A stretch of DNA of 64,000 nucleotides. It comes from Affinibrenneria salicis (GTDB lineage: Bacteria > Pseudomonadota > Gammaproteobacteria > Enterobacterales > Enterobacteriaceae). Numbering within the stretch: position 1 is the stretch's first letter; each line of letters opens with the position of its first letter. The stretch lies in the NCBI RefSeq assembly GCF_008710095.1, contig NZ_VYKJ01000002.1, positions 391,188-455,187 on the forward strand, written 5' to 3'. Shown here piece by piece: positions 28,426 through 37,124 of the stretch. The translations under genes and the position numbers were made by a program. The notes below the pieces were generated by a model, which did no database searches, had not been told where the DNA came from, and worked only from the letters and a program-made list of their open reading frames with translations.

Positions 28426-31026
28426 TCACCGTTCTTCCGGCTGCCGGTTCACCCGCTGTTCGATTTTGTCCTGCAGCGTGGGGCCGAAGCGTAGACTGCG
28501 CCACAGCTGAAAGATATTCTCCTGATGGCGATAGTTCAGCACAATCTGCCGCCGCGTATTCTGCCGCGGGCTTTCGCCTTCAATGTGGGCGCTGAGCGTT
28601 AAATCCCCCGGGTTATTCAACGCGACGCTGGCGTCTGAGCCATCGATCTCCAGATAGCGCAGCCAGTCGACAGCCGATGCGCTGGCCAAATTTTTACCCG
28701 CCAGCGCCCCGGCCAGCTGCTGATCCAGCCGCAGCGTGAGGAAACCGTCGTTCCTGATCCAGCCGTTCTGCACCAGCCACGTCGGGTGATTGAAATTCAG
28801 CGGCAGCTCGCCGCTGACCCGGCCAGACATCGCCAGCGGCTTCAGCTTCAGCGCGGTGAAAAGTTCGCTCAGCTCAACCCCGTCTACGCGCAGAACGGCC
28901 GGCTGACGCTGCGGCCAGCGCAACGCGGACAGCGAAATATGACCGCGCATGATATCCATATCCACGCCGGACAGCGTCAGCGGATAACGCTCGCTGACTG
29001 GATAATAGCCCTGCAGTGCGGCGCGGATATCGCGTATGCTGAACAAATTGTTCAGTTCGGCGATATGCAGCGTCACCGGCCGTCTGACGCCCAACTGCCA
29101 GCGATGGTCGCGCAGGCGGTAAGGCAGCGTAAAGTTGACCCCTTTCATCTCGCCATCCTGCAGCCACAGCCCGCCGTCCTGCACCACCCAGTGGCCGCCG
29201 GCGCTGAAACCCTGACCGCGCGCCGCCGAGAATGCGGCCTGCGCGTGAAAGCGCCCTTCGCGCAGCGTGAGTCCCAGATTCGGCGACAGCAGCGGCTGGA
29301 ATACCGTCAGCGGCTGTGCCGGCCACCAGCCGGCGCCGCGCAGTCGCTGATCCGCCCAGCGTCCGTTCAGCGTTACCGGACCAATCGCCTCCGCCTGCAG
29401 CTGCCCGCGCCATAAAAAATCATCGGGCGCGCGGCCATTCAGTTGAAGCTGTAGCTCCGGCGCAGGTAAATAGCCGCCGGAGCTGAGGTTGACCCGTTCG
29501 GCCTGCAGGTTCAGGCCGGCGCTGAATTCGCCGCCCGCCGCCGCGCGCTGCCAGCGCAGCGGCTGACGCAGCGTCAGGCGCGGCGCGCGCACCGTGACCA
29601 TACCGTAGTATAAGCGGTCAAAGCCGCTGGACAGTTCCGTAACCTCCACCAGCGTATCCTGCCAGCGGCCGCGGCCGGCCACGTCCCAACGGGCGCGCAG
29701 CGGCGGAAGCTGCCCGCTGCCCCAGTATTTCCAGCGCCACTCGCCCCGATCCGGCCAGAAGTCGCGCGCGCCGCCGTCCAGGTGCAGCTTAAAGCGGCCC
29801 CAGTAGCTGTCATGCGCACGGACGATCGCCTGCAGCCGTCCGTTTACGCCGGCCGGCGTGATCCTGATCCCAGCCAACGGCCAGCGCGCCTCGTCCAGCC
29901 GCAGCGTGGGACTAACATCGCCCCACGCCCGCACAAAAGCGCCGGGCAACAGCGCCACCTGCGGATTGAGCAGCGACCCGCGCAACACGCCGGGCACCGA
30001 GGCGGCCATCGAGGTGCTGGCCTGATTGGCCTGGCCGGTCAACCGGAAGTTCAGATCGCTGTCGATCAGACTGGCGCGCCCCGGCCCGAGCGTCAGTACC
30101 GCGTTGGCTTTACCGTTATGCCCCTGGGTCAACACATTCAACCGCGCTTCAATCTGCGTTTGCTCCAGTCCGGCGCGCCAGTTATCCAGTCTGATCGCCA
30201 CGCCGCCCGACAGCGGCAGCCCGGCGTGCGGCCAGCGCCAGCTGCCGCCGGCAACGGTCACGCTCTGCCGGCTAATCGCCCAGGGCAGCGTGGCCAGCGG
30301 CTGTTCGTTTCCCTGCTCATGCAGCGTCAGTCCGCCCTGATTATCCTGCCAGCGTAGCGTCGCCGTCAGCGGGCGCGGCGCATAGTCAGTCTCAATATAG
30401 CCACGCATTTCCCCCTGCTGCGGCCAGCGATCGAACGAATCCGCCAGCGCCAGACCGCCGCTCAGCCGCAGCAGCGGCCGGCCGTCATCGCCATTGAGCC
30501 GCAGGTCGCTCAGCGTCAGCCGGCGGCCGACGATTTCGGCGTGCAGGTTGATCCGTTCGCCGCGATAATCCAGCTGCTGACGGTCGGCATCGTTCTGCAC
30601 GTGCAGACGGCCGGCGTAGGTTTGCCAGGGCGCGATCGACAGGCGCTCAATAGTGACCGCGCCGCGCGGTAAACGCTGCTGCAGCGTCTGCAGGCTGAGC
30701 GGAGCGTCGCCCGGGGCGGCCGGCAGTTGCGCCAGACATTCGCTGTTCAGCGCCAGACGCGCTATCGTCAGCCGCCAGCCGCCATCGCGTCGCGTAAGAC
30801 CCGCCGGACCGAGATCCAGCAGCGTGCAGGTTGCCGCGTCAAGTCGCACGTCATCCATCGACAGCCCGCCGTCATGCCAGCGCAGCGGCTGTCCAACGAC
30901 CAGCCGCGTGTTTTGCGGCAACCAGAACCCCGCCGCGTACGGCAGCCAGCGCGGCATCTGTTGCCATAACAGCGCCAGTGACAGCACCATGGCCGCCAGC
31001 GCGCATAAGGTAATTTTTTTAATCAT
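28426..31026 (-). CDS. ydbH: AsmA-like intermembrane phospholipid transport protein YdbH
   Basis: An 866-residue protein (E. coli 879) with one N-terminal inner-membrane anchor (residues about 5-22, LCALAAMVLSLALLWQQ) and a very long periplasmic part of repeated beta-strands, ending in a conserved dicarboxylate-like C-terminal region (YLEIDGSDASVALNNPGDLTLSAHIEG, FQLWRSLRFGPTLQDKIEQRV). YdbH, YhdP and TamB are redundant AsmA-like proteins that carry phospholipids to the outer membrane; YdbH needs the lipoprotein YnbE. The separation from ynbE here is unusual. Confidence 0.92.
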   Translation of the reverse strand: MIKKITLCALAAMVLSLALLWQQMPRWLPYAAGFWLPQNTRLVVGQPLRWHDGGLSMDDVRLDAATCTLLDLGPAGLTRRDGGWRLTIARLALNSECLAQLPAAPGDAPLSLQTLQQRLPRGAVTIERLSIAPWQTYAGRLHVQNDADRQQLDYRGERINLHAEIVGRRLTLSDLRLNGDDGRPLLRLSGGLALADSFDRWPQQGEMRGYIETDYAPRPLTATLRWQDNQGGLTLHEQGNEQPLATLPWAISRQSVTVAGGSWRWPHAGLPLSGGVAIRLDNWRAGLEQTQIEARLNVLTQGHNGKANAVLTLGPGRASLIDSDLNFRLTGQANQASTSMAASVPGVLRGSLLNPQVALLPGAFVRAWGDVSPTLRLDEARWPLAGIRITPAGVNGRLQAIVRAHDSYWGRFKLHLDGGARDFWPDRGEWRWKYWGSGQLPPLRARWDVAGRGRWQDTLVEVTELSSGFDRLYYGMVTVRAPRLTLRQPLRWQRAAAGGEFSAGLNLQAERVNLSSGGYLPAPELQLQLNGRAPDDFLWRGQLQAEAIGPVTLNGRWADQRLRGAGWWPAQPLTVFQPLLSPNLGLTLREGRFHAQAAFSAARGQGFSAGGHWVVQDGGLWLQDGEMKGVNFTLPYRLRDHRWQLGVRRPVTLHIAELNNLFSIRDIRAALQGYYPVSERYPLTLSGVDMDIMRGHISLSALRWPQRQPAVLRVDGVELSELFTALKLKPLAMSGRVSGELPLNFNHPTWLVQNGWIRNDGFLTLRLDQQLAGALAGKNLASASAVDWLRYLEIDGSDASVALNNPGDLTLSAHIEGESPRQNTRRQIVLNYRHQENIFQLWRSLRFGPTLQDKIEQRVNRQPEER

Positions 31027-31320
31027 TCACATCCATTAATAAGCCGGCGACAGCCGGTTATCCGCTGTCCTGATCAATAGCCGCCACCCGCGCCGCCGGG
31101 CGGCTGCGCTCCGTGCTGGCGCATAAAACCGCCGGGGCGCTAATAGTATGGGTGTTTTTTACCATCTCGTTTAACCGCATTGCGATTTTTTATCAGCTAA
31201 CGGCGCAGGTTGCCAGTCCGGACAGAACGATGCCTGGCCGTTTATCCCTGATTTGGCCATGGTTGCCTGTTTACTTTTTTCTGTTAGCTTAGGGGGCAGG
31301 ATCTTATGGAGACACCCGGC
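31027..31320. other. Divergent gap between ydbH and ldhA
   Basis: No gene. GC-rich near ydbH, AT-rich from 31140 on, where the ldhA promoter should be. GGAG at 31308-31311 is the ldhA ribosome-binding site. Confidence 0.4.
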
Positions 31321-32307
31321 ATGAAACTGGCGATCTACAGCACCAAACAGTACGACCGAAAATACCTTGAGCTGGTTAACCAGCAGTTTGGCTATGAGCT
31401 GGAGTTTTTTGATTTTATGCTCAGTCAGCGCACGGCGAAGATGGCGGCCGGCAGCCAGGCGGTATGCGTTTTTGTCAACGACGACGCCAGCCGAGACGTG
31501 CTGAGCGAACTGGCGCGGCTGGGGATTAAACAGCTGGCGCTACGCTGCGCCGGCTTTAATAACGTCGACCTGACGGCGGCGAAAGAGTTGGGTATCCAGG
31601 TCGTCCACGTGCCGGCTTACTCTCCGGAAGCGGTGGCCGAACATACCGTCGGCATGATGCTGAGCCTTAACCGACGGATTCATCGCGCCTACCAGCGCAC
31701 CCGCGACGCCAATTTCTCGCTGGAGGGGTTAATCGGTTTCAATATGCATAACCGCACCGCTGGCGTAATCGGCACCGGCAAAATCGGCGTGGCTACCCTG
31801 CGCATCCTGAAAGGGTTCGGCATGAAACTGCTGGCTTCCGATCCTTACCCCAACCCGCTGGTGCTGGAGATGGGCGCGGAGTACGTTGATCTGAAAACGC
31901 TGTACTCGCGTGCGGATGTGATCTCGCTGCACTGCCCGCTGACGCCGGAGAATCACCACCTGCTCAACCGCGAAGCCTTTGCCCAGATGAAGAACGGCGT
32001 CATGTTGATCAACACCAGCCGCGGCGCGCTGATCGACTCGCAGGCGGCGATTGATGCGTTGAAACAGCAAAAGATCGGAGCTTTGGGCATGGATGTGTAT
32101 GAAAATGAGCGCGAGCTGTTTTTCGAGGATAAATCCAATGATGTGATTCAGGACGATGTATTCCGCCGGCTGTCGGCCTGCCATAACGTGCTGTTTACCG
32201 GCCACCAGGCCTTTCTCACCGAAGAGGCGCTGACCAGCATCGCCAATACCACGCTGCAAAGTCTGCAGCAGTTGAGCCACAACCAACCCTGCCCTTATCA
32301 GCTTTAA
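31321..32307 (+). CDS. ldhA: D-lactate dehydrogenase, fermentative
   Basis: A 328-residue NAD-dependent D-2-hydroxyacid dehydrogenase (E. coli 329). The nucleotide-binding motif is GVIGTGKIGVATLRILKGFG (about 146-165); catalytic Arg in NTSRGALID, Glu in MDVYENERELFFED and His in LFTGHQAFLTEEAL are present. Reduces pyruvate to D-lactate under fermentation. Start ATG 31321 gives MKLAIYSTK and has GGAG at 9-base spacing; a longer frame from 31306 (METPG) spans the ribosome-binding site. In E. coli hslJ follows ldhA; it is not found here. Confidence 0.95.
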   Translation: MKLAIYSTKQYDRKYLELVNQQFGYELEFFDFMLSQRTAKMAAGSQAVCVFVNDDASRDVLSELARLGIKQLALRCAGFNNVDLTAAKELGIQVVHVPAYSPEAVAEHTVGMMLSLNRRIHRAYQRTRDANFSLEGLIGFNMHNRTAGVIGTGKIGVATLRILKGFGMKLLASDPYPNPLVLEMGAEYVDLKTLYSRADVISLHCPLTPENHHLLNREAFAQMKNGVMLINTSRGALIDSQAAIDALKQQKIGALGMDVYENERELFFEDKSNDVIQDDVFRRLSACHNVLFTGHQAFLTEEALTSIANTTLQSLQQLSHNQPCPYQL

Positions 32308-32330
32308 CTCTTGCCGGCGGCGGGCCTTAC

Positions 32331-32364
32331 CCCGCATGCTGCGTACGGGCCAACAGCATGCGGG
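32331..32364. terminator. Hairpin between convergent ldhA and the DUF333 gene
   Basis: CCCGCATGCTG (32331-32341) pairs perfectly with CAGCATGCGGG (32354-32364), 11 bases. Placed between two convergent stops, so probably a shared terminator, although T-runs are lacking. Confidence 0.6.
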
Positions 32365-32390
32365 CGGCGCGAAGCCAGAGGCCGCCGCAA

Positions 32391-32696
32391 TCACCAGCCG
32401 GTCGGGCAACTGCCGTTCATGATTGAACGCTCGTCGCAACGTTTGCCGTTGGTCAGTTGACACATTCCTACGCCTGAACCGTTAAGCTGACGAACCATCG
32501 CCATGGTGCCGCCAGCCAGAGAACAGTTGGCCGCCGCCGGCGACTGGCTATTCAGCAACGTAACCGCGTTGAGATCGTCAGACACTTCCCCGCCGGTCGG
32601 CTTGGGTGACGGGCTGACCGCGATATTTTTTTCTCCGCTGCTGCAGGCAACCAGCCATAATGCCGCCGATGCCAGTAACCAATGACGCACTGCCAT
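32391..32696 (-). CDS. DUF333 lipoprotein (YoaF-related)
   Basis: A 101-residue lipoprotein: signal sequence MAVRHWLLASAALWLVAC with the lipobox cysteine at 18, a Pro/Ser linker, then a DUF333 domain (about 52-101) with the spaced pattern SPAAANCSLAGGTMAMVRQ...GMCQLTNGKRCDERSIMNGSC. DUF333 proteins are sometimes annotated as haemolysin, without good evidence; E. coli YoaF is a relative. AGGAG lies about 10 bases before the start. Function unknown; probably envelope-attached. Confidence 0.8.
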   Translation of the reverse strand: MAVRHWLLASAALWLVACSSGEKNIAVSPSPKPTGGEVSDDLNAVTLLNSQSPAAANCSLAGGTMAMVRQLNGSGVGMCQLTNGKRCDERSIMNGSCPTGW

Positions 32697-33062
32697 GATG
32701 CCAAAACTCCTGTCAGATATGTTTACCCGTCGCTATACCCGTCATTAATTCACCGCTGCGCGGCAAACAGAACGCCGAATGTGAATCAGCGACGCCGCAA
32801 AACGCGCGATAAATAAACAAGTCGGCGCGACGCAGGAATGAAAAAATGGGTATATTCTGTTTATCACAAGTTAATCGCCGTTCATACCGTAAAATATGCT
32901 ATCCGCAGATTACGTCGCTATTTTCTGCTATTAGACGCGTAAAGCTAAATGTCCCCCATGCGTATTTTCTCGTCAATAATATCATTTGCACGCCGGCAGG
33001 ATCGACAAAGCCCGCGCTGACTGCAGCGCGGGCTATGGCATCTAATCACGGGGGATCAGCGA
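32697..33062. other. Gap between the DUF333 and DUF1883 genes
   Basis: No gene seen. It contains the terminator at 33009-33034 and, in its more AT-rich part (32830-32990), probably the promoter of the leftward DUF333 gene. Confidence 0.4.
33009..33034 (-). terminator. Terminator after the DUF1883 gene
   Basis: AGCCCGCGCT and AGCGCGGGCT form a perfect 10-base stem with a 6-base loop; read leftward it is followed by TTTGTC. It lies 28 bases past the stop. Confidence 0.7.
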
Positions 33063-33320
33063 CTAGGCGGGAAAGTAACTGATTGAATGTTCTGGCGTAT
33101 TACTCTTTGAATCAATGATGAGATCCCACATGCCGGTATAAGGCACCGTCAGATACACCTCTTCTTTGGCATCAACGCTAATGGCATTTTTTTCCGCGCT
33201 TTTTGCCAGAGCAACATCGGACTGGTTATCATCCACCATGCTGACGTGAAACTTGTCGGTACATTTAATAATAAGCGTGTCACCACCAAAAAGCGTCAGG
33301 CACGTACGTACAATAGACAT
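33063..33320 (-). CDS. DUF1883 family protein, 85 aa
   Basis: A small beta-rich protein. The pattern LFGGDTLIIKCTDKFHVSMVDDNQ ... LTVPYTGMWDLIIDSK fits the DUF1883 family (GD-x-V-x-V-x-C then a DD turn, then P-x-x-G-x-W). ATG at the complement of 33318-33320 has GGAGGAG directly upstream; the longer frame to 33344 has no such site. In other bacteria this domain can be fused to a TIR or effector domain; here it stands alone. Function unknown. A perfect CRP site lies 127 bases upstream. Confidence 0.75.
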   Translation of the reverse strand: MSIVRTCLTLFGGDTLIIKCTDKFHVSMVDDNQSDVALAKSAEKNAISVDAKEEVYLTVPYTGMWDLIIDSKSNTPEHSISYFPA

Positions 33321-33446
33321 AACTCCTCCGGAACGTATATTCATACGCCTTATTCAATGGTTCAGGATAATCGTTTACCCTTCATCTTTCTGACTGCTGG
33401 CGCGCGACCTGCCGCCTTCGCCGACCTGTCATCTGTTGGGTACATA

Positions 33447-33462
33447 TGTGATAAACATCACA
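33447..33462. promoter_or_regulatory. Perfect CRP (cAMP receptor protein) site
   Basis: TGTGATAAACATCACA matches the CRP core TGTGA-N6-TCACA at all ten defined positions. It lies 127 bases from the leftward DUF1883 start and 620 bases from the rightward gntP-type gene, so the target is not certain. Confidence 0.75.
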
Positions 33463-33502
33463 TACTAATGACTTCATAAAAGCAAAATGCCGGCCGCCAG
33501 AT

Positions 33503-33518
33503 TGTGATCTGGATCAAG
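33503..33518. promoter_or_regulatory. FNR/CRP-like half-consensus site
   Basis: GTGATCTGGATCAA (33504-33517) differs from the FNR site TTGAT-N4-ATCAA at one position; read as a CRP site it has two mismatches. Located in the same long control region. Confidence 0.35.
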
Positions 33519-33563
33519 TTGCGGCAAGGTTTACAGCGACTTTGATATTAAGCGCCTCCTGTG

Positions 33564-33597
33564 AAGTTTTTCTTATCTCAAGGTAAAAGAAAAACTT
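33564..33597. repeat. AT-rich perfect inverted repeat
   Basis: AAGTTTTTCTT (33564-33574) and AAGAAAAACTT (33587-33597), 11 bases each with a 12-base spacer. Could be an operator or an RNA hairpin; no T-run follows. Confidence 0.5.
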
Positions 33598-33665
33598 ATT
33601 TCTATTGCCTTTCACCGGCCCCGCGCCCCGGATTCTGCCGGGCAAGCCACGCAAGAGCGGATTAA

Positions 33666-33681
33666 TGTGACAGCCTTCTCA
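33666..33681. promoter_or_regulatory. Candidate second CRP site
   Basis: TGTGACAGCCTTCTCA has one mismatch from TGTGA-N6-TCACA. It lies about 400 bases before the gntP-type gene. Confidence 0.4.
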
Positions 33682-33879
33682 CGCTCCAGGTCAAATGCCA
33701 TAAACTGACGCTGCAATTTTGGGTTTTCTTATATGGTATTACCCGCGTCGGCGTACTTAAAATGAAGCGGCTCAAAACACTTTACCCCTCTATACCCTAA
33801 CTCATTCAGGTTGCAGGACGGCGGCAAGAGAAGATGACAAATTCGTCGGCAGCGCATTTGACCAGCCAATCGCTGACCG

Positions 33880-33943
33880 TTAATGAGCGGCGGCATGCCG
33901 CTCATTAACCCCGAATCGCTTACCCGGGTAAGTAATTCGGGTT
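33880..33943. repeat. Tandem strong hairpins in the leader of the glycerate operon
   Basis: First hairpin: TTAATGAGCGGC with GCCGCTCATTAA (12-base perfect stem, loop GGCAT, 33880-33908). Second: AACC(C)CGAAT with ATTCGGGTT enclosing the perfect palindrome CTTACCCGGGTAAG (33907-33943). They abut and share AA. No T-run follows. About 140 bases before the permease start; possibly an upstream terminator, mRNA-stability element or repeat-family element. Confidence 0.55.
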
Positions 33944-34082
33944 AAAGAGATCGGCCGACGCACCGACAACCGAAACGATGGCGAGTATAACGCGCCAGCA
34001 CCAGAGAACGATAATATAACCAAACCACTACCCATAAATTATACATAATTATATCAATAATATAATTTCCATAGAGGTGACA

Positions 34083-35405
34083 ATGGACATCTTAACCACA
34101 TCCCTGCTCGTATTAGGTAGCATCATTGCAATTATTATCCTGACCTCAAAACTGAAGATAAACGCATTTGCCTCGCTGTTTATCGTCTCGTTCCTGCTGG
34201 CTATCTTCACCATTCCATACGGTCAGCTGGTCGATACCCTGAAAACGGGCTTCGGCCAGACGATGGGCGCAATATCCTTCATTATTATTTTCGGCGCAAT
34301 TATTGCGATTGTGCTGGAAAAAAGCGGCGGCGCGCTCAGCATCGCCAACTATATTTACGCTAAAACCGGCAAGGAGCGGGCACCGGTCGCCATGGCGATG
34401 ACCGGCTTTATCCCCGGCCTGACCATCTTCTGCGATACCGGCTTTATTATTTTAAGCGGCGTGGCCAGAACATTCAGCGCCAAATCCAAAGTGCCGATGC
34501 CTTTAATCGCATCAATATTAGGCTGTTCGCTTTATTCGGTCCATTGTCTGGTGCCAACCCATCCCGGCGCGCTCGCGGCGGCCGGTACGATGAACGTTAA
34601 CCTCGGCTATTTTATTATCGCCGGCGTCGCCTTCTCCATACCGGCGGCAGTGGCCGCTTATTTGTGGTCGACCTGGATGACCAAAGGGAAAAACTATCCG
34701 CCGGCGGTGCTGGAGCTTGATGAAATAAAAGAAGTCAATCTCCCGGCGGTAAAACTGGCCCTGCTGCCGATTGTGTTGCCTCTGATGCTGATCGCTCTGT
34801 CATCGCTGGTTAAGTCGTTTGCGCCGGGAAGCCAGAATGGGTTGATTACGGCAATTCACTTTGTCGGCAATCCTGTCATTGCCCTGCTGTTCGGCGCAAT
34901 TTCATCTTTTCTGTTGTTAAAACAAAGCAATACCGATTTCAATAGCATTATTGAGGGCGCTATCGCCAAGGCGGGGCCGATCTTAATCATTACCGCCGCA
35001 GGCGGCATGTTTGGGCTGGTCATTAAAGAAACCGGCGTGGCGGGCGAATTAGGCAAATATCTGGGCGTCGCCAGCGTCGGGCTGTTTATTCCGTTCTTTA
35101 TCGCCGCTATTCTGAAAACCGCACAGGGTTCGTCAACCATCGCCATCATCACCACCGCGGCGATTATTGAACCTATCTTAGGCGACTTTGGTCTCGATTC
35201 GGCAATGGGCCGTCTTTTCGCCACGCTGGCGATGGGCGCCGGTTCCATGCTTGCCTCGCACGCTAACGATTCTTATTTCTGGGTGGTAACTAAATTCTCG
35301 AATATTGAAGCGGACACGTCACTCAAAGTATTCTCCACCGCGACGATTGTCATGAGCGTGACAGCCTTTATCTCCATCTGGATAGCGTCCATGTTTTTCA
35401 TTTAG
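34083..35405 (+). CDS. GntP-family permease, probably for glycerate or a related acid
   Basis: A 440-residue gluconate:H+ symporter-family protein with about twelve membrane segments. Characteristic stretches: GFGQTMGAISFIIIFGAIIAIVLEKSGGA, FCDTGFIILSGVA, LVPTHPGALAAAG and GSMLASHANDSYFWVVTKFS near the C-terminus. ATG 34083 has AGAGG 5 bases upstream, and gives MDILTTSLLVLG; GTG at 34077 overlaps that site. It is followed after 21 bases by a glycerate 2-kinase, so the imported acid is probably D-glycerate or a compound converted to it; the family also moves gluconate and idonate. Confidence 0.88.
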   Translation: MDILTTSLLVLGSIIAIIILTSKLKINAFASLFIVSFLLAIFTIPYGQLVDTLKTGFGQTMGAISFIIIFGAIIAIVLEKSGGALSIANYIYAKTGKERAPVAMAMTGFIPGLTIFCDTGFIILSGVARTFSAKSKVPMPLIASILGCSLYSVHCLVPTHPGALAAAGTMNVNLGYFIIAGVAFSIPAAVAAYLWSTWMTKGKNYPPAVLELDEIKEVNLPAVKLALLPIVLPLMLIALSSLVKSFAPGSQNGLITAIHFVGNPVIALLFGAISSFLLLKQSNTDFNSIIEGAIAKAGPILIITAAGGMFGLVIKETGVAGELGKYLGVASVGLFIPFFIAAILKTAQGSSTIAIITTAAIIEPILGDFGLDSAMGRLFATLAMGAGSMLASHANDSYFWVVTKFSNIEADTSLKVFSTATIVMSVTAFISIWIASMFFI

Positions 35406-35426
35406 TTGGTCAGCAGGAGTCGACTC

Positions 35427-36743
35427 ATGAATACCACAACGATCATCAAAGACATTCTCAACGCGGGCATCGAGAGTGTACTGCCGGATAAACTTATCCA
35501 GCGCATCATGAAAATAGACGGTGAAACATTGGTGATTGAGGACCAGCGTTTCCCCCTCAGTCCGTCGGGCAAGCTCTATGTTATCGGCGCCGGCAAGGCC
35601 AGCGCATTAATGGCGCAGCAGGTCGAATCCATTCTGGACGAGCGGATTGACGCCGGTCAGATCATCGTCAAATACGGCCATAATTGTCCCTTAACGCGCA
35701 TCGAGACCACAGAAGCCGGGCATCCAACGCCGGATGAAAACAGTTTTGCCGGTACGCAAAAGCTGGTCGGGCTGATGAGCTCGCTGACGGAAAACGATCT
35801 GGTGATCTGCCTGCTTTCCGGTGGCGGTTCGGCATTGTTTACCGACTGTCCGGCCGGAATGTTAAAAGAAGACATTGTTAAAACCAATCAGTTGTTAGTC
35901 ACCTGCGGCGCGGACATCAATGAAATTAACGCGGTCAGAAAACATCTTTCCCGGATTAAAGGCGGCTGGCTGGCCAGATTGACCTGGCCGGCTACCGCCG
36001 TCAGTTTGATTCTCTCGGATGTGATTGGCGATCGACTCGATGTTATCGCCTCCGGCCCAACCAGCCCCGATGAGTCTACGTTTGCGGATGCTTACCGGAC
36101 GCTGGAAAAATATAATCTGTTGAGTGAAACGCCGGCCGCCATTCTCAACCATATCCGTCAGGGCATGGCGGGCGACGTGGAAGAAACGCCCAAAGCGGGC
36201 GACCCGGTATTCGGCCGCCTGCATAACATCATCATCGGCAGCAATAACATCGCGCTGAGCTATGCGAAAGACCAGGCGGTTAAATCCGGGTTTCAGACCG
36301 AAATCATCACCTCGACGCTGGATATGGACAGCTGCGACGCGGCGAAATGGATCGTCGAGCAGGCGCTGGCCCGGCGGAAAGCGCTCGCCCCCGGCGAAAA
36401 AGCGTGCCTGCTTTTCGGCGGCGAAACCACCACCAAAGTCACCGGCAGCGGCAAAGGCGGCAGGAATCAGCATCTGGCGCTGTGTGCGGCCAAATTGCTG
36501 TCCGGTCATCAGGGCATCACGCTGCTTTCGGCGGGTTCGGACGGAAACGACGGGCCGACCGACGCCGCCGGCGCAGTGGTAAACAGCGCGACATGGGGCC
36601 AGGCGCAGGCCGGCGGGCTGGACGGCGATCGCTACCTTGCCGATTTTGACTCTTACCATTTCTTCCAACAGGCCGGCGGATTGGTCATCACCGGCGCAAC
36701 CTTCACCAACGTGATGGATATCATCATCGTCGTGATCGAATAA
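35427..36743 (+). CDS. Glycerate 2-kinase (MOFRL family, TtuD/GckA-like)
   Basis: A 438-residue soluble kinase of the glycerate kinase type 2 family. The N-terminal DUF4147 domain shows YVIGAGKASALMA, EAGHPTPDENS and CLLSGGGSALF; the C-terminal MOFRL domain (about 320-430) shows LLFGGETTTKVTGSGKGGRNQHLAL and SAGSDGNDGPTDAAGAVV. Phosphorylates D-glycerate to 2-phosphoglycerate, feeding glycolysis. Start ATG 35427 has AGGAG at 7-base spacing; the longer frame to 35406 includes that site. Forms a two-gene operon with the upstream permease. Confidence 0.92.
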   Translation: MNTTTIIKDILNAGIESVLPDKLIQRIMKIDGETLVIEDQRFPLSPSGKLYVIGAGKASALMAQQVESILDERIDAGQIIVKYGHNCPLTRIETTEAGHPTPDENSFAGTQKLVGLMSSLTENDLVICLLSGGGSALFTDCPAGMLKEDIVKTNQLLVTCGADINEINAVRKHLSRIKGGWLARLTWPATAVSLILSDVIGDRLDVIASGPTSPDESTFADAYRTLEKYNLLSETPAAILNHIRQGMAGDVEETPKAGDPVFGRLHNIIIGSNNIALSYAKDQAVKSGFQTEIITSTLDMDSCDAAKWIVEQALARRKALAPGEKACLLFGGETTTKVTGSGKGGRNQHLALCAAKLLSGHQGITLLSAGSDGNDGPTDAAGAVVNSATWGQAQAGGLDGDRYLADFDSYHFFQQAGGLVITGATFTNVMDIIIVVIE

Positions 36744-37124
36744 AACAACGCAGACGCATCGGGTCCGGTCGGACTTGATGCGCCACCGCGACGGGCGCGC
36801 AGCTCGTGTTCTGCGGCTATCGCGCGGCCCCCACTCCGTTTTTATCTGCTTTCATCCTTTGTGAAAGCTGAGCCGCTCTGTAACCGACATCCATGCAAAC
36901 TGTGCGCGATTATCCCCTGTCAGCAAGCTAATGATGCAATACCGCTGTAAAACGCGCTGGAATTCGGCGGCGTAATCCGTACCATACACGCCATACTAAT
37001 GCATGCGATTCTCCGCGCCGGGGCGCGGCGTCAGAAGTTCGCGTACCGCGACACAGAATTAAGCCGACCAGACAGGCAGGCGGCACGAGCCATGCGCGGC
37101 CCATTGATACGAGTTAAGATAAAA
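36744..37124. other. Gap between glycerate kinase and ttcA
   Basis: No gene seen. A frame fused upstream of ttcA from 36999 is an extension without a start signal. No clear terminator after the kinase gene. Confidence 0.4.
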
